Below, one piece after another: positions 1 through 4,900 of a DNA stretch of 17,499 nucleotides; position 1 is the stretch's first letter; every line of letters starts with the position of its first letter. Made by a program: the position numbers and the translations under genes. Origin of the DNA: an uncultured Oscillibacter sp. Its GTDB lineage: Bacteria > Bacillota > Clostridia > Oscillospirales > Oscillospiraceae. The stretch spans positions 1 through 17,499 of the forward strand of contig CAJUOD010000058.1 of NCBI GenBank assembly GCA_910587875.1, in the 5' to 3' direction. The notes under the pieces were generated by a model. It did no database searches. It was not told the DNA's origin and saw only the letters and a list, made by a program, of their open reading frames with translations.

Positions 1-48
1 CGACCACCGAGATCTACACTCTTTCCCTACACGACGCTCTTCCGATCT
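1..48 (+). other. Illumina P5/TruSeq adapter remnant (not genomic)
   Basis: These bases match the 3' part of the Illumina universal adapter as known from library kits: it begins CGACCACCGAGATCTACAC and ends ACGACGCTCTTCCGATCT, with no mismatch that I can see. The biological sequence starts at 49. The adapter truncates the permease gene that follows, so the contig end is a library artefact and not a real junction. Confidence 0.98.
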
Positions 49-522
49 GCCCAGGGGCAGGCAGGTAAACTGGGCAATCTGGTTTCCGAACCAGTAGTAA
101 AAGGGCAGGCTGAACACCGCGAAGGCCGGGGGAATTATGACAGCCGCTGCTGCCGACAGTCCCAGCGCCTCCGGCAAAAACTTCCAGTACCTGGCGAAGG
201 CCAACAGATTCGCTGCCACGGCCCCCGCCACGCTGACCGGCACCGTCAGCAGTACGGCGGCGTACTTCCCCGCCATCACCTTCCCCACGCCTACCGGCAT
301 CGTTCGCTCATAGCTCCTCCAACCTGTCTTTTCCTCCTTCTCCAGGGCCGAGAGGTGCAGAAGCCCCAGCATCATATCCAGGGCGAAAGAGAACAGCATC
401 CCGCCATACACGCCGCCCTTGTACACCAGCAGGACCAGAAACCCTCCCGTCACCGCCAGAACCCACTTGTCGATGATCCCCTTGAAAAACAGGCACAGGT
501 CCTTATAGATCATTCCTCGCAT
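49..522 (-). CDS. ABC-2 type transporter permease, 3'-truncated at contig edge
   Basis: Hydrophobic membrane protein that should pair with the ATPase encoded just upstream. Reading from 522 leftward it begins MRGMIYKDLCLFFKG and continues open to the adapter at 48, about 158 codons with no stop. Several hydrophobic stretches (for example WVLAVTGGFLVLLVY near residues 20-34 and segments near 95 and 125) alternate with a charged loop, LEKEEKTGWRSYERTMP, a pattern common in ABC-2 permeases of bacitracin- or lantibiotic-type exporters. It overlaps the end of the ATPase gene by 13 bp, which implies translational coupling; an internal ATG at 513, overlapping the ATPase stop, is an alternative start. 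The substrate is unknown. The C-terminal part is missing because of the adapter, not because of mutation. Confidence 0.75.
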
Positions 523-1367
523 GACGCTTCCCCCTTGATGTAAAACAGCATGATGTCCTCCAGGGACGCGGCGTCCGCCACGGCCTTGGGATACTTCCGC
601 CCGGCGGCGGCCCGGTCCCGGACCAGGTACTCCGCGCTGACTCCCGTCTCCCGGCGGACGATGTAGTCCCCCCGCTCCACCTCCGTGCCCTTGGGACAGC
701 GCAAGATGCCGTACCGGTCCAGGAGGACGTCCTTCTCCTCCTCGAAGACGATCTGCCCCTGGTGGATCAGGACTACATAGTCGGCAATCTTCTGGATATC
801 CGAGGTGATGTGGGAGGAGAAGAAGACGGAATGCTCCTCATCCTGAATGAAGTCCAGGAGCAGATCCAGAATCTCATCCCGGGCCACCGGGTCCAGGCCC
901 GCCGTGGCCTCGTCCAGAATCAGCAGCTTCGGCTTATGAGCCAGGGCGGCGGAGATGGCCAGCTTCATTTTCATCCCCTTGGAGAGGGTCTTGACCCGCT
1001 TTTTCTCCGGCAGGCCGAAGCGCTTCAAATAGCCCCGGTACGCCTCCACGTCCCAGACGGGATAGACCCCGGAGAGGACCCGCTCCACGTCCAGGGGCGT
1101 GAAGACCTCCGGGAAGTTGCAGGCGTCGAAGACCACGCCCACGTCCGTCCGGGCGGCGGGGTCCGCCGGATCCCGGCCCAGGAGCTCCACGGTCCCGCCG
1201 TCCCGCTTCAGCTCGTTCAAAATCAGGCGGATGGTGGTGCTCTTCCCCGCCCCATTTTCACCGATGAAGCCCACGATGCGGCCCGCCGGCACCTGGAAGG
1301 ACACGCGGTCCAGGGTGAAGTCCGGGAAGCGCTTGGTGAGGTCCCGGACCAGAATGCTGTTTTCCAT
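510..1367 (-). CDS. ABC transporter ATP-binding protein (BcrA/YtrB-like)
   Basis: Cytoplasmic ATPase of a small-molecule or peptide exporter, 285 aa, a normal length for this group. Walker A GENGAGKST lies at about residues 36-44, an ABC signature variant LSKGM at about 128-132, and Walker B LLILDEA at about 148-154 followed by TAGLDP. A C-terminal extension of about 80 residues follows the nucleotide-binding fold, as in BcrA-type proteins. The ATG at 1367 is chosen because AAGGAG lies 7 nt upstream; a TTG two codons earlier is less likely. The gene starts 2 nt after the stop of the GntR regulator and overlaps the permease, so the order regulator-ATPase-permease forms one operon, as in the ytr operon of Bacillus. 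The substrate cannot be told from sequence. Confidence 0.92.
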   Translation of the reverse strand: MENSILVRDLTKRFPDFTLDRVSFQVPAGRIVGFIGENGAGKSTTIRLILNELKRDGGTVELLGRDPADPAARTDVGVVFDACNFPEVFTPLDVERVLSGVYPVWDVEAYRGYLKRFGLPEKKRVKTLSKGMKMKLAISAALAHKPKLLILDEATAGLDPVARDEILDLLLDFIQDEEHSVFFSSHITSDIQKIADYVVLIHQGQIVFEEEKDVLLDRYGILRCPKGTEVERGDYIVRRETGVSAEYLVRDRAAAGRKYPKAVADAASLEDIMLFYIKGEASCEE

Positions 1368-1369
1368 GG

Positions 1370-1747
1370 TCAATCTCCTTCTTCGTAGAATAGGGCCAGG
1401 ATGCCCGTCAGCTTCTCCAATGGGATGCCGTTGGACCGGCCCAGCTCCGCCGCCCGCTGGAGGAGGCCCTCCGCCTCCCGGAGGCGCTCCTCCCGGATGA
1501 ACTCCCGGTTCTGGGCGGCCACAAAGCTGCCCTTGCCGGACACGGTCTCGATGAAGCCGTCCCTTGTCAGGTCCTCGTAAGCCCGCTGGACCGTGATGAC
1601 GCTGAGGTGGAGCTCCTTGGCCAGTGCCCGCATGGAGGGCAGCGCCTCCCCGGCGGTCAGGGTCCCGTCCATGATCTGGGCCTTGACCTGCTGGCAGATC
1701 TGCTCATAAATCGGTTTCCCGCTGCTGTTGCTGATGAGGATGTCTAT
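1370..1747 (-). CDS. GntR-family (YtrA-type) transcriptional repressor, probable ATA start
   Basis: Short GntR regulator with an N-terminal winged helix: PIYEQICQQVKAQI, then PSMRALAKELHLSVITVQRAY (the recognition-helix region) and DGFIETVSGKGSFVA. A short helical C-terminal tail, instead of an effector domain, is typical of the YtrA subfamily. Family members usually begin M-D/I-hydrophobic-x-x-S-x-x-PIYEQI; here the matching position is an ATA codon at 1747-1745, preceded by the purine run AAGGGGGCGG and a 4-nt gap. No ATG, GTG or TTG in this frame lies near it. The only canonical start is at 1879, upstream of the promoter and operator, so it cannot be used. It likely represses its own operon through the palindrome at 1777-1801. 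Confidence 0.88.
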   Translation of the reverse strand: MDILISNSSGKPIYEQICQQVKAQIMDGTLTAGEALPSMRALAKELHLSVITVQRAYEDLTRDGFIETVSGKGSFVAAQNREFIREERLREAEGLLQRAAELGRSNGIPLEKLTGILALFYEEGD

Positions 1748-1776
1748 AAAACCGCCCCCTTGTATTGTTTGTACCG

Positions 1777-1801
1777 TGTGTACTGGTTCGTTAAGTACAC
1801 T
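1777..1801 (-). promoter_or_regulatory. Palindromic operator for the GntR repressor
   Basis: TGTGTACT at 1777-1784 and AGTACACT at 1794-1801 are inverted copies (7 of 8 pairs) with a 9-nt spacer. The right half overlaps the -10 box of the regulator operon, so binding there would block RNA polymerase. YtrA-type regulators are known to bind such palindromes in their own promoters. Binding by this particular protein is inferred. Confidence 0.7.
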
Positions 1802-1827
1802 ATAGACGCTTGTAGGCCGTTTGTCAA
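1799..1827 (-). promoter_or_regulatory. Sigma-A promoter of the GntR-ABC operon
   Basis: On the minus strand, a consensus TTGACA (1827-1822) and TATAGT (1804-1799) are separated by 17 bp. Transcription would begin near 1792 and give a leader of roughly 45 nt before the probable ATA start. Confidence 0.85.
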
Positions 1828-1838
1828 GGGGGAAGATG

Positions 1839-1871
1839 AAAAAAAGAGAGGGGAGACAAGCTCCTCTCTCT
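1839..1871 (-). terminator. Rho-independent terminator after rpmF
   Basis: On the minus strand, just after the rpmF stop, AGAGAGGAG pairs with CTCCCCTCTCT (2-nt bulge) and is followed by a run of seven T. It separates the yceD-rpmF unit from the GntR-ABC operon promoter, which begins about 12 nt further on. Confidence 0.8.
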
Positions 1872-1885
1872 TGATCCAACAGAAC

Positions 1886-2080
1886 TTACTTCGAGACGAC
1901 GGACTTCACGACCTTGATCTCCCGGCCGTTGTAAGTACCGCACTCCTGGCACATTCTGTGGGGCAGGTGCATCGCACCGCATTTCGGGCACACGACCAGA
2001 TTGGGGGCCGCCAGCTTCCAGGTGGAGCTGCGCCGTTTGTCCCTTCTCGCTTTGGATACTTTACCCTTGGGTACTGCCAT
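1886..2080 (-). CDS. rpmF: 50S ribosomal protein bL32
   Basis: 64-residue ribosomal protein of the large subunit. It begins with the conserved MAVPKGKVSKARRDKRRSS and carries a four-cysteine zinc ribbon, CPKC at about 31-34 and CQEC at about 44-47, so it is the zinc-binding (C+) form. The rest is basic, as expected. An AGGAGG-type site precedes the ATG at 2080. It lies 43 nt downstream of yceD in the classical yceD-rpmF order and is followed by a terminator. Confidence 0.98.
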   Translation of the reverse strand: MAVPKGKVSKARRDKRRSSTWKLAAPNLVVCPKCGAMHLPHRMCQECGTYNGREIKVVKSVVSK

Positions 2081-2123
2081 TGTGACACCTCCTACTCATA
2101 CAAAAGGCGCGGAGCGCTTCTCG

Positions 2124-2621
2124 TTATTTCTTATCCAAAAGGCTTGCCAGGGCCGCCAGCCGGGGGTCCGGCTCCCTCTTACAGGAGCAGGGGCCGAGAT
2201 TCAAATCGGCGCCGCACCGGGGGCACAGTCCTTTGCAATCTTCCGAACACAAAATTTTGCTGTCCATGCCGAGGATGAAGGCCGTCCGGGCCAGGTCGCC
2301 CGCGTCTACCTTTCCGTCCTCCAGCAGGACGATCTCGTCGCTCTCCTCGTTCTGGAGCTCCTCCGCCAGCATGCAGCCGTAAGGGATCTCCTTCTCCAGG
2401 GGGAACGCCTTCCCGCAGCGGTCACAGACCGCGTCCAGCGTGGTCCGGGCCGTCAGGTCCAGCTCCAGCAGGTCCGCCGTGTTGCGGACCTCCCCCTCCA
2501 CCGCCACCGGGCGGGAAACGGGCCGACCTCCGTCGAACTCCAGGTCGGACAGGTCCAGCTCGAACTGAAAATCGAGCCGCTTGCCGGGAGTGTGGAGGAT
2601 GGGTCTTACATCAATTACCAT
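2124..2621 (-). CDS. yceD: YceD/DUF177 family protein (large ribosomal subunit accumulation protein)
   Basis: 165-aa DUF177 protein, upstream of rpmF as in most bacteria. The family is linked to 23S rRNA and large-subunit accumulation. Visible landmarks are CDRCGKAF near residues 91-98 (the YceD CxxC), an acidic stretch with EELQNEESDEIVLLEDGKVD, and the conserved C-terminal CKGLCPRCGADLN followed by CSC, which together look like a zinc site. The ATG at 2621 follows the consensus promoter at 2649-2677 with a leader of about 20 nt. The prophage has inserted immediately upstream of this promoter, so the gene and its core promoter remain intact. Confidence 0.93.
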   Translation of the reverse strand: MVIDVRPILHTPGKRLDFQFELDLSDLEFDGGRPVSRPVAVEGEVRNTADLLELDLTARTTLDAVCDRCGKAFPLEKEIPYGCMLAEELQNEESDEIVLLEDGKVDAGDLARTAFILGMDSKILCSEDCKGLCPRCGADLNLGPCSCKREPDPRLAALASLLDKK

Positions 2622-2648
2622 AAGCTACCTCGCAACGATACCTTACGT

Positions 2649-2677
2649 ATTATAAAGGATGGTCCCGCCAATGTCAA
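2649..2677 (-). promoter_or_regulatory. Consensus sigma-A promoter of yceD-rpmF
   Basis: Minus-strand TTGACA at 2677-2672 and TATAAT at 2654-2649 with a 17-bp spacer, a perfect match to the vegetative consensus. The A/T-run DNA just upstream (2680-2712) would serve as an UP element; the left prophage repeat lies inside it. Confidence 0.93.
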
Positions 2678-2697
2678 ACAATTTTTTCGTTTTTTAT

Positions 2698-2712
2698 CCT
2701 CTTTTTTATTCG
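2698..2712 (+). repeat. Left 15-bp direct repeat (candidate attL)
   Basis: CCTCTTTTTTATTCG is identical to 12976-12990 and lies between the yceD promoter and the first phage signals. Part of it is a T-run, which lowers its significance, but its position at the host/phage gene boundary on both sides supports an attachment core. Confidence 0.6.
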
Positions 2713-2721
2713 GGCGGATTC

Positions 2722-2727
2722 TATAAT
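2722..2727 (+). promoter_or_regulatory. Possible -10 box for the early phage genes
   Basis: A perfect TATAAT points towards the early genes. No good -35 box is found 16-18 bp upstream (the bases there are CTCTTT-like), so it would need an activator or is weak. Integration places it next to the left repeat; in the circular phage different DNA would lie upstream. Confidence 0.3.
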
Positions 2728-2736
2728 GGTTCTTGA

Positions 2737-2772
2737 CAGTCGGACAACGGTCGGTTGTCCGGCTGATTTTTT
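2737..2772 (+). terminator. Hairpin plus T-run upstream of the first phage gene
   Basis: CAGTCGGACAA (2737-2747) pairs with TTGTCCGGCTG (2755-2765) with one G-T wobble and a 7-nt loop. It is followed by A and TTTTTT, the form of a plus-strand intrinsic terminator. Nothing on the plus strand ends just upstream in the integrated state. It may attenuate the early transcript, or may insulate the early genes from read-through in the circular phage. Confidence 0.65.
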
Positions 2773-2813
2773 ATAAAAAGCAGGGGCAGGACCCCAGAAA
2801 GGAAGTGCTTGGA

Positions 2814-3173
2814 ATGAGCAAAGAAAATGAGAAGTCTAATGAAATGACCCTAGAGCCCGCCGCTGAAACCAGCGGCAAGGAGTTCCTTGTTGACCCGAGC
2901 TACACCGGCTATGTCTTCGTAGGCTATGCCATGGGCCGCTTCGAGGTAGATTCTCCTGATGGAGAAGGGAAGGAAAAGCGGCCCTACTACAACATGTACG
3001 TAGTCACCCCGGTGAGCAGCTTCACCTCCGACGACTACCGGGCCTACGGCATGAAAGCGGAGAAAAAGAAGTGCGTCAGCGCCGAGGTCTGGAAGGACCT
3101 AAAAATCGGCTGCCGTGTGCGCCTGTTCTTCGACGACAAGAAAAACGTCGTCATGGCCGCCCTGGACGAGTGA
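2814..3173 (+). CDS. Small phage protein beside rep, possible ssDNA-binding protein
   Basis: 119 aa, starting at ATG 2814 behind AAAGGAAG. The first 25 residues are polar and probably disordered (MSKENEKSNEMTLEP). The rest is a compact domain rich in beta-type alternation and aromatics: YTGYVFVGYAMGRFEV, then RPYYNMYVVTPVSSF, and VWKDLKIGCRVRLFFDD near the end. Filamentous phages usually encode a small OB-fold ssDNA-binding protein (gene V type) next to the replication initiator; this gene has the right size, position and residue make-up. The assignment is positional, since I recognise no signature motif. It is the first gene of the early plus-strand unit and is followed after 9 nt by a micro-gene. 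Confidence 0.6.
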   Translation: MSKENEKSNEMTLEPAAETSGKEFLVDPSYTGYVFVGYAMGRFEVDSPDGEGKEKRPYYNMYVVTPVSSFTSDDYRAYGMKAEKKKCVSAEVWKDLKIGCRVRLFFDDKKNVVMAALDE

Positions 3174-3182
3174 GGTGGCCCT

Positions 3183-3269
3183 ATGTGTGAGTTGGGCTAT
3201 TGTCCGTATGCGGATAACTTAGAGCTTACATGTGATGATTGTCCGCACTATATCGAAGTGGACGAGTAA
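3183..3269 (+). CDS. 28-aa Cys-rich micro-protein
   Basis: Begins MCELGYCPYADNLE and ends CDDCPHYIEVDE. It holds four cysteines (C2, C7, C18, C21), a histidine and many acidic residues, so it could bind a metal. A GAGGTGG ribosome site overlaps the end of the preceding gene and sits 4 nt before the ATG, which suggests coupled translation. I do not recognise it. Small size leaves open that it is a chance frame, but the ribosome site, tight spacing and paired cysteines favour a real gene. Confidence 0.5.
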   Translation: MCELGYCPYADNLELTCDDCPHYIEVDE

Positions 3270-3344
3270 GTCGGTCCATTTGGTAATACCTGGAATGTCG
3301 TGATGATATGCCGTGTTGCCGTGAACTGAAAAGATCAAAGGGAA

Positions 3345-3394
3345 TCCGGGAGGCCCGCTAGGGCCGCCCGGACCCCCGGAAGTAATCACGGGGG
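3345..3394 (+). other. Tandem GC hairpins upstream of rep
   Basis: The first hairpin pairs TCCGGG-a-GGCCC (3345-3356) with GGGCC-g-CCCGGA (3361-3372) around a GCTA loop, one mismatch in 12. It abuts a second, CCCCCG (3373-3378) with CGGGGG (3389-3394) around a 10-nt loop. No T-run follows. The pair lies about 30 nt before the rep start, so it may be part of the replication origin or control rep translation. Confidence 0.6.
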
Positions 3395-3425
3395 TACTCA
3401 TGACAAATAGAAGGGTGGATTACCA

Positions 3426-4409
3426 ATGAAGTGCCAAGTGTCTATCGACTGGCTGACGTTCTCGGTGAAGAAGGAAGACCCCAACGAGGTTATCAAGGAG
3501 TACCTGGGTCTGGACCCTGTTCTGTTTCAGGACGTGGGCTACAGCCTCCTGGGCTACAACAAGGTTCTCCGGTTCTCGGACATCTGCGTCTGCTACGACC
3601 CCCGGCAGAACGACTTCTTCAAGAACATGGGCGTATGTGTCAGCATGTCCGGCAACGGCTGCCGGGCCTTTGAGACCATGTCCAAGCTGGGAAAGGACAA
3701 GCGTGGAGGGGAAAGCGTGGCTTTCCCGGCCCTCTTCCAGCTCCTCACGGCGGACGAGTCCGCCAACATCTCCCGCCTGGACATCGCTTGCGACGACCGG
3801 GAGGGCTATCTGGATATGGAGCAGATCATAAAGAAAACCCGTGCCCTGGAAATCAACAGCCGTTTGAGATGGAAGGATATCCATGAGTCCATCAACGGCG
3901 AGTCAAAAGCCGGGTCCACGGTTTACATAGGCGCTCCCTCCTCCGACTTCCGTGTCCGGATCTACGACAAGGCCCTGGAACAGGGCGTAGACGGCCACTG
4001 GATACGTGTGGAGCTCGTCATGAGGAAGGACAACGCCAACGCCTTTGTAGAGGCTATGACCTCCTCGGAGAACGTGGGGAAGCTGGCGGCCCAGGTGATG
4101 AACGACAAATTCAGCTTCATCGAACGGGACGACAGCAACATCACCCGTTGCTCCGTCTGCGGCTGGTGGCGGAAGTTCGTGGACGAAATCGAGGAGGTCC
4201 ACCTGGTGGCCCGCTGCGTCGTCCAGCACAGTGTGGAGCGGATCAGCAATTGGGTGGAGGCCCAGGTAGGCCCCTCCCTGGCTATCCTGATTCAGACGCT
4301 GGGCCCCCGGCATATCGTGGAGATCGCCATGGACTCCCTGAAACGTCTTACGGAGAAACAGGAGTTTCTCATATCAGATTACAACTCCTTCCGAACGGCG
4401 GCATTGTAA
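3426..4409 (+). CDS. Phage replication initiation protein, Rep_trans type
   Basis: 327-aa rolling-circle initiator of the Rep_trans family (PF02486), which nicks the double-stranded origin through a catalytic tyrosine. Family features visible are the N-terminal IDWLTFSVK (7-15), ISRLDIACDD (115-124), TVYIGAPSSDFRVRIYDK (165-182) and WIRVELVMR (192-200). Y180 in RIYDK is the usual strongly conserved tyrosine, though which tyrosine nicks cannot be proved here. A CSVCGWW motif near 242-248 is a possible zinc knuckle. The ATG at 3426 follows AGGGTGG. The stop codon TAA at 4407 lies inside a 56-nt repeat element. It acts in the cytoplasm to replicate the phage circle, probably with host polymerase and helicase. 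Confidence 0.85.
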   Translation: MKCQVSIDWLTFSVKKEDPNEVIKEYLGLDPVLFQDVGYSLLGYNKVLRFSDICVCYDPRQNDFFKNMGVCVSMSGNGCRAFETMSKLGKDKRGGESVAFPALFQLLTADESANISRLDIACDDREGYLDMEQIIKKTRALEINSRLRWKDIHESINGESKAGSTVYIGAPSSDFRVRIYDKALEQGVDGHWIRVELVMRKDNANAFVEAMTSSENVGKLAAQVMNDKFSFIERDDSNITRCSVCGWWRKFVDEIEEVHLVARCVVQHSVERISNWVEAQVGPSLAILIQTLGPRHIVEIAMDSLKRLTEKQEFLISDYNSFRTAAL

Positions 4410-4459
4410 CACAATCTGACGTCGCGGCATCGAGGTCCTGGAGGAAATTTGTGTTACAA
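4404..4459 (+). repeat. 56-nt inverted-end element, copy A
   Basis: Perfect 11-bp inverted ends TTGTAACACAA (4404-4414) and TTGTGTTACAA (4449-4459). Inside, GACGTCG and CGAGGTC can form an inner stem (6 of 7 pairs) around CGGCAT. The rep stop codon is in the left arm. Two further copies of exactly the same length lie at 11419 and 11860. Confidence 0.85.
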
Positions 4460-4533
4460 ATGAAAGTGCGTTTCCAAGGCCCCAGCGGAAAAGGTCCGGC
4501 ACGCTGTCACGTACCGGGCCGGGTGAAAGGGGT

Positions 4534-4674
4534 TTACCGTCTGATAGCTCTGTCGCCAAAGCCTAAAGCGATTGCTACCGCAATTAGTAAGAAGGCTTCA
4601 CCGACAAATGGAACAGTGAGCTTGTCGATTAGGTTTCCGGCCAACTCGGTTAAGTATTCAATTGTTTCAAACAT
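4534..4674 (-). CDS. 46-aa coat-like single-TM protein
   Basis: Reads MFETIEYLTELAGNLIDKL at the N-terminus, then a hydrophobic span VGEAFLLIAVAIALGFG, and ends in DRAIRR. An acidic amphipathic N-terminus, one membrane span and a basic C-terminal tail, with no signal peptide, is the layout of short filamentous-phage major coat proteins of the Pf3 kind. An AGGAG site sits 8 nt before the ATG at 4674. It is on the opposite strand to the other virion genes, which is odd. The plus-strand frame crossing it lacks a good start and has the composition of an antisense shadow. Alternatives are a holin-like or immunity micro-protein. Confidence 0.6.
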   Translation of the reverse strand: MFETIEYLTELAGNLIDKLTVPFVGEAFLLIAVAIALGFGDRAIRR

Positions 4675-4719
4675 GATGGTTCTCCTGTTAGGTAATTTAT
4701 TTGTCTGGACAACTGATAT

Positions 4720-4748
4720 TTTACCAAAAGAAGGACGTTTCGTCTAAT
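4720..4748 (+). promoter_or_regulatory. Candidate promoter for the tRNA-coat unit
   Basis: TTTACC (4720-4725) and TCTAAT (4743-4748) are 17 bp apart; the boxes match 4/6 and 5/6 of consensus. Transcription would start near 4755, about 43 nt before the tRNA, in line with a tRNA leader. A small palindrome, TTGTC-TG-GACAA (4700-4711), lies just upstream and could be an operator. Confidence 0.45.
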
Positions 4749-4797
4749 GAACAATCCATGAATCCGCCGGGGCCTTGCAAGCGCATTTTCAATACAT

Positions 4798-4874
4798 CGC
4801 GGGATAGAGAAGTGGTTTAACTCACCAGGTTCTCACCCTGGAGAACGCCGGTTCAAATCCGGCTCCCGCAACCA
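4798..4874 (+). tRNA. Initiator-like tRNA with anticodon CUC (reads GAG)
   Basis: A full 77-nt cloverleaf. The acceptor CGCGGGA (4798-4804) pairs with TCCCGCA (4864-4870), leaving the C1 x A72 mismatch that marks bacterial initiator tRNAs. U8 A9 are followed by D-stem GAGA/ACTC, which has the initiator-type A11:U24 pair and a 13-22 A-A mismatch. The anticodon stem CCAGG/CCTGG encloses loop TTCTCAC, giving U33 and anticodon CUC. The variable loop is AGAAC; the T-stem GCCGG/CCGGC has loop TTCAAAT. A73 and an encoded CCA (4872-4874) follow. From memory, the acceptor, the total length of 77 nt and the T-loop match Firmicute tRNA-fMet. Of the three G:C pairs 29-31:39-41 of initiators, two are kept and 29:41 is A:U. 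A standard scanner would probably call it tRNA-Glu(CUC). It lies inside the prophage, directly before a coat-like gene. Confidence 0.93.
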
Positions 4875-4885
4875 TGATTTTTAGG

Positions 4886-4894
4886 AAAGGAGGG
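4886..4894 (+). promoter_or_regulatory. Strong ribosome-binding site 7 nt before a GAG codon
   Basis: AAAGGAGGG is an almost full anti-16S match. Counting from the last G of GGAGG (4893), seven bases separate it from GAG at 4901-4903. Neighbouring phage genes with the same motif use 4-8 nt to their ATG. No ATG, GTG or TTG lies within the initiation window; the next ATG in frame is at 4925, 31 nt away. Confidence 0.85.
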
Positions 4895-4900
4895 AGCGTC

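Noticed and set aside
2698..2712. XerCD/dif-type integration site
   Set aside because: No 28-bp dif-like sequence with XerC and XerD arms is recognisable around either copy of the 15-bp repeat.
4451..4747. Plus-strand frame after rep with a GTG behind GGAGG
   Set aside because: Its second half is Lys/Ser-rich and has the composition expected from the antisense of the 46-aa membrane protein gene. The GTG lies inside repeat element A. A short real peptide cannot be fully excluded.
4798..4874. tRNA gene as the phage attachment site
   Set aside because: It lies in the middle of the prophage, is complete, and no second copy of its 3' end is seen at either boundary. The 15-bp repeat better marks the ends.
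4898..4900. GTC as start codon of the coat-like gene
   Set aside because: GTC is in frame and 4 nt from GGAGG, but GTC is not a known efficient start and no matching tRNA is present. GAG next to it has a better 7-nt gap and a matching tRNA.
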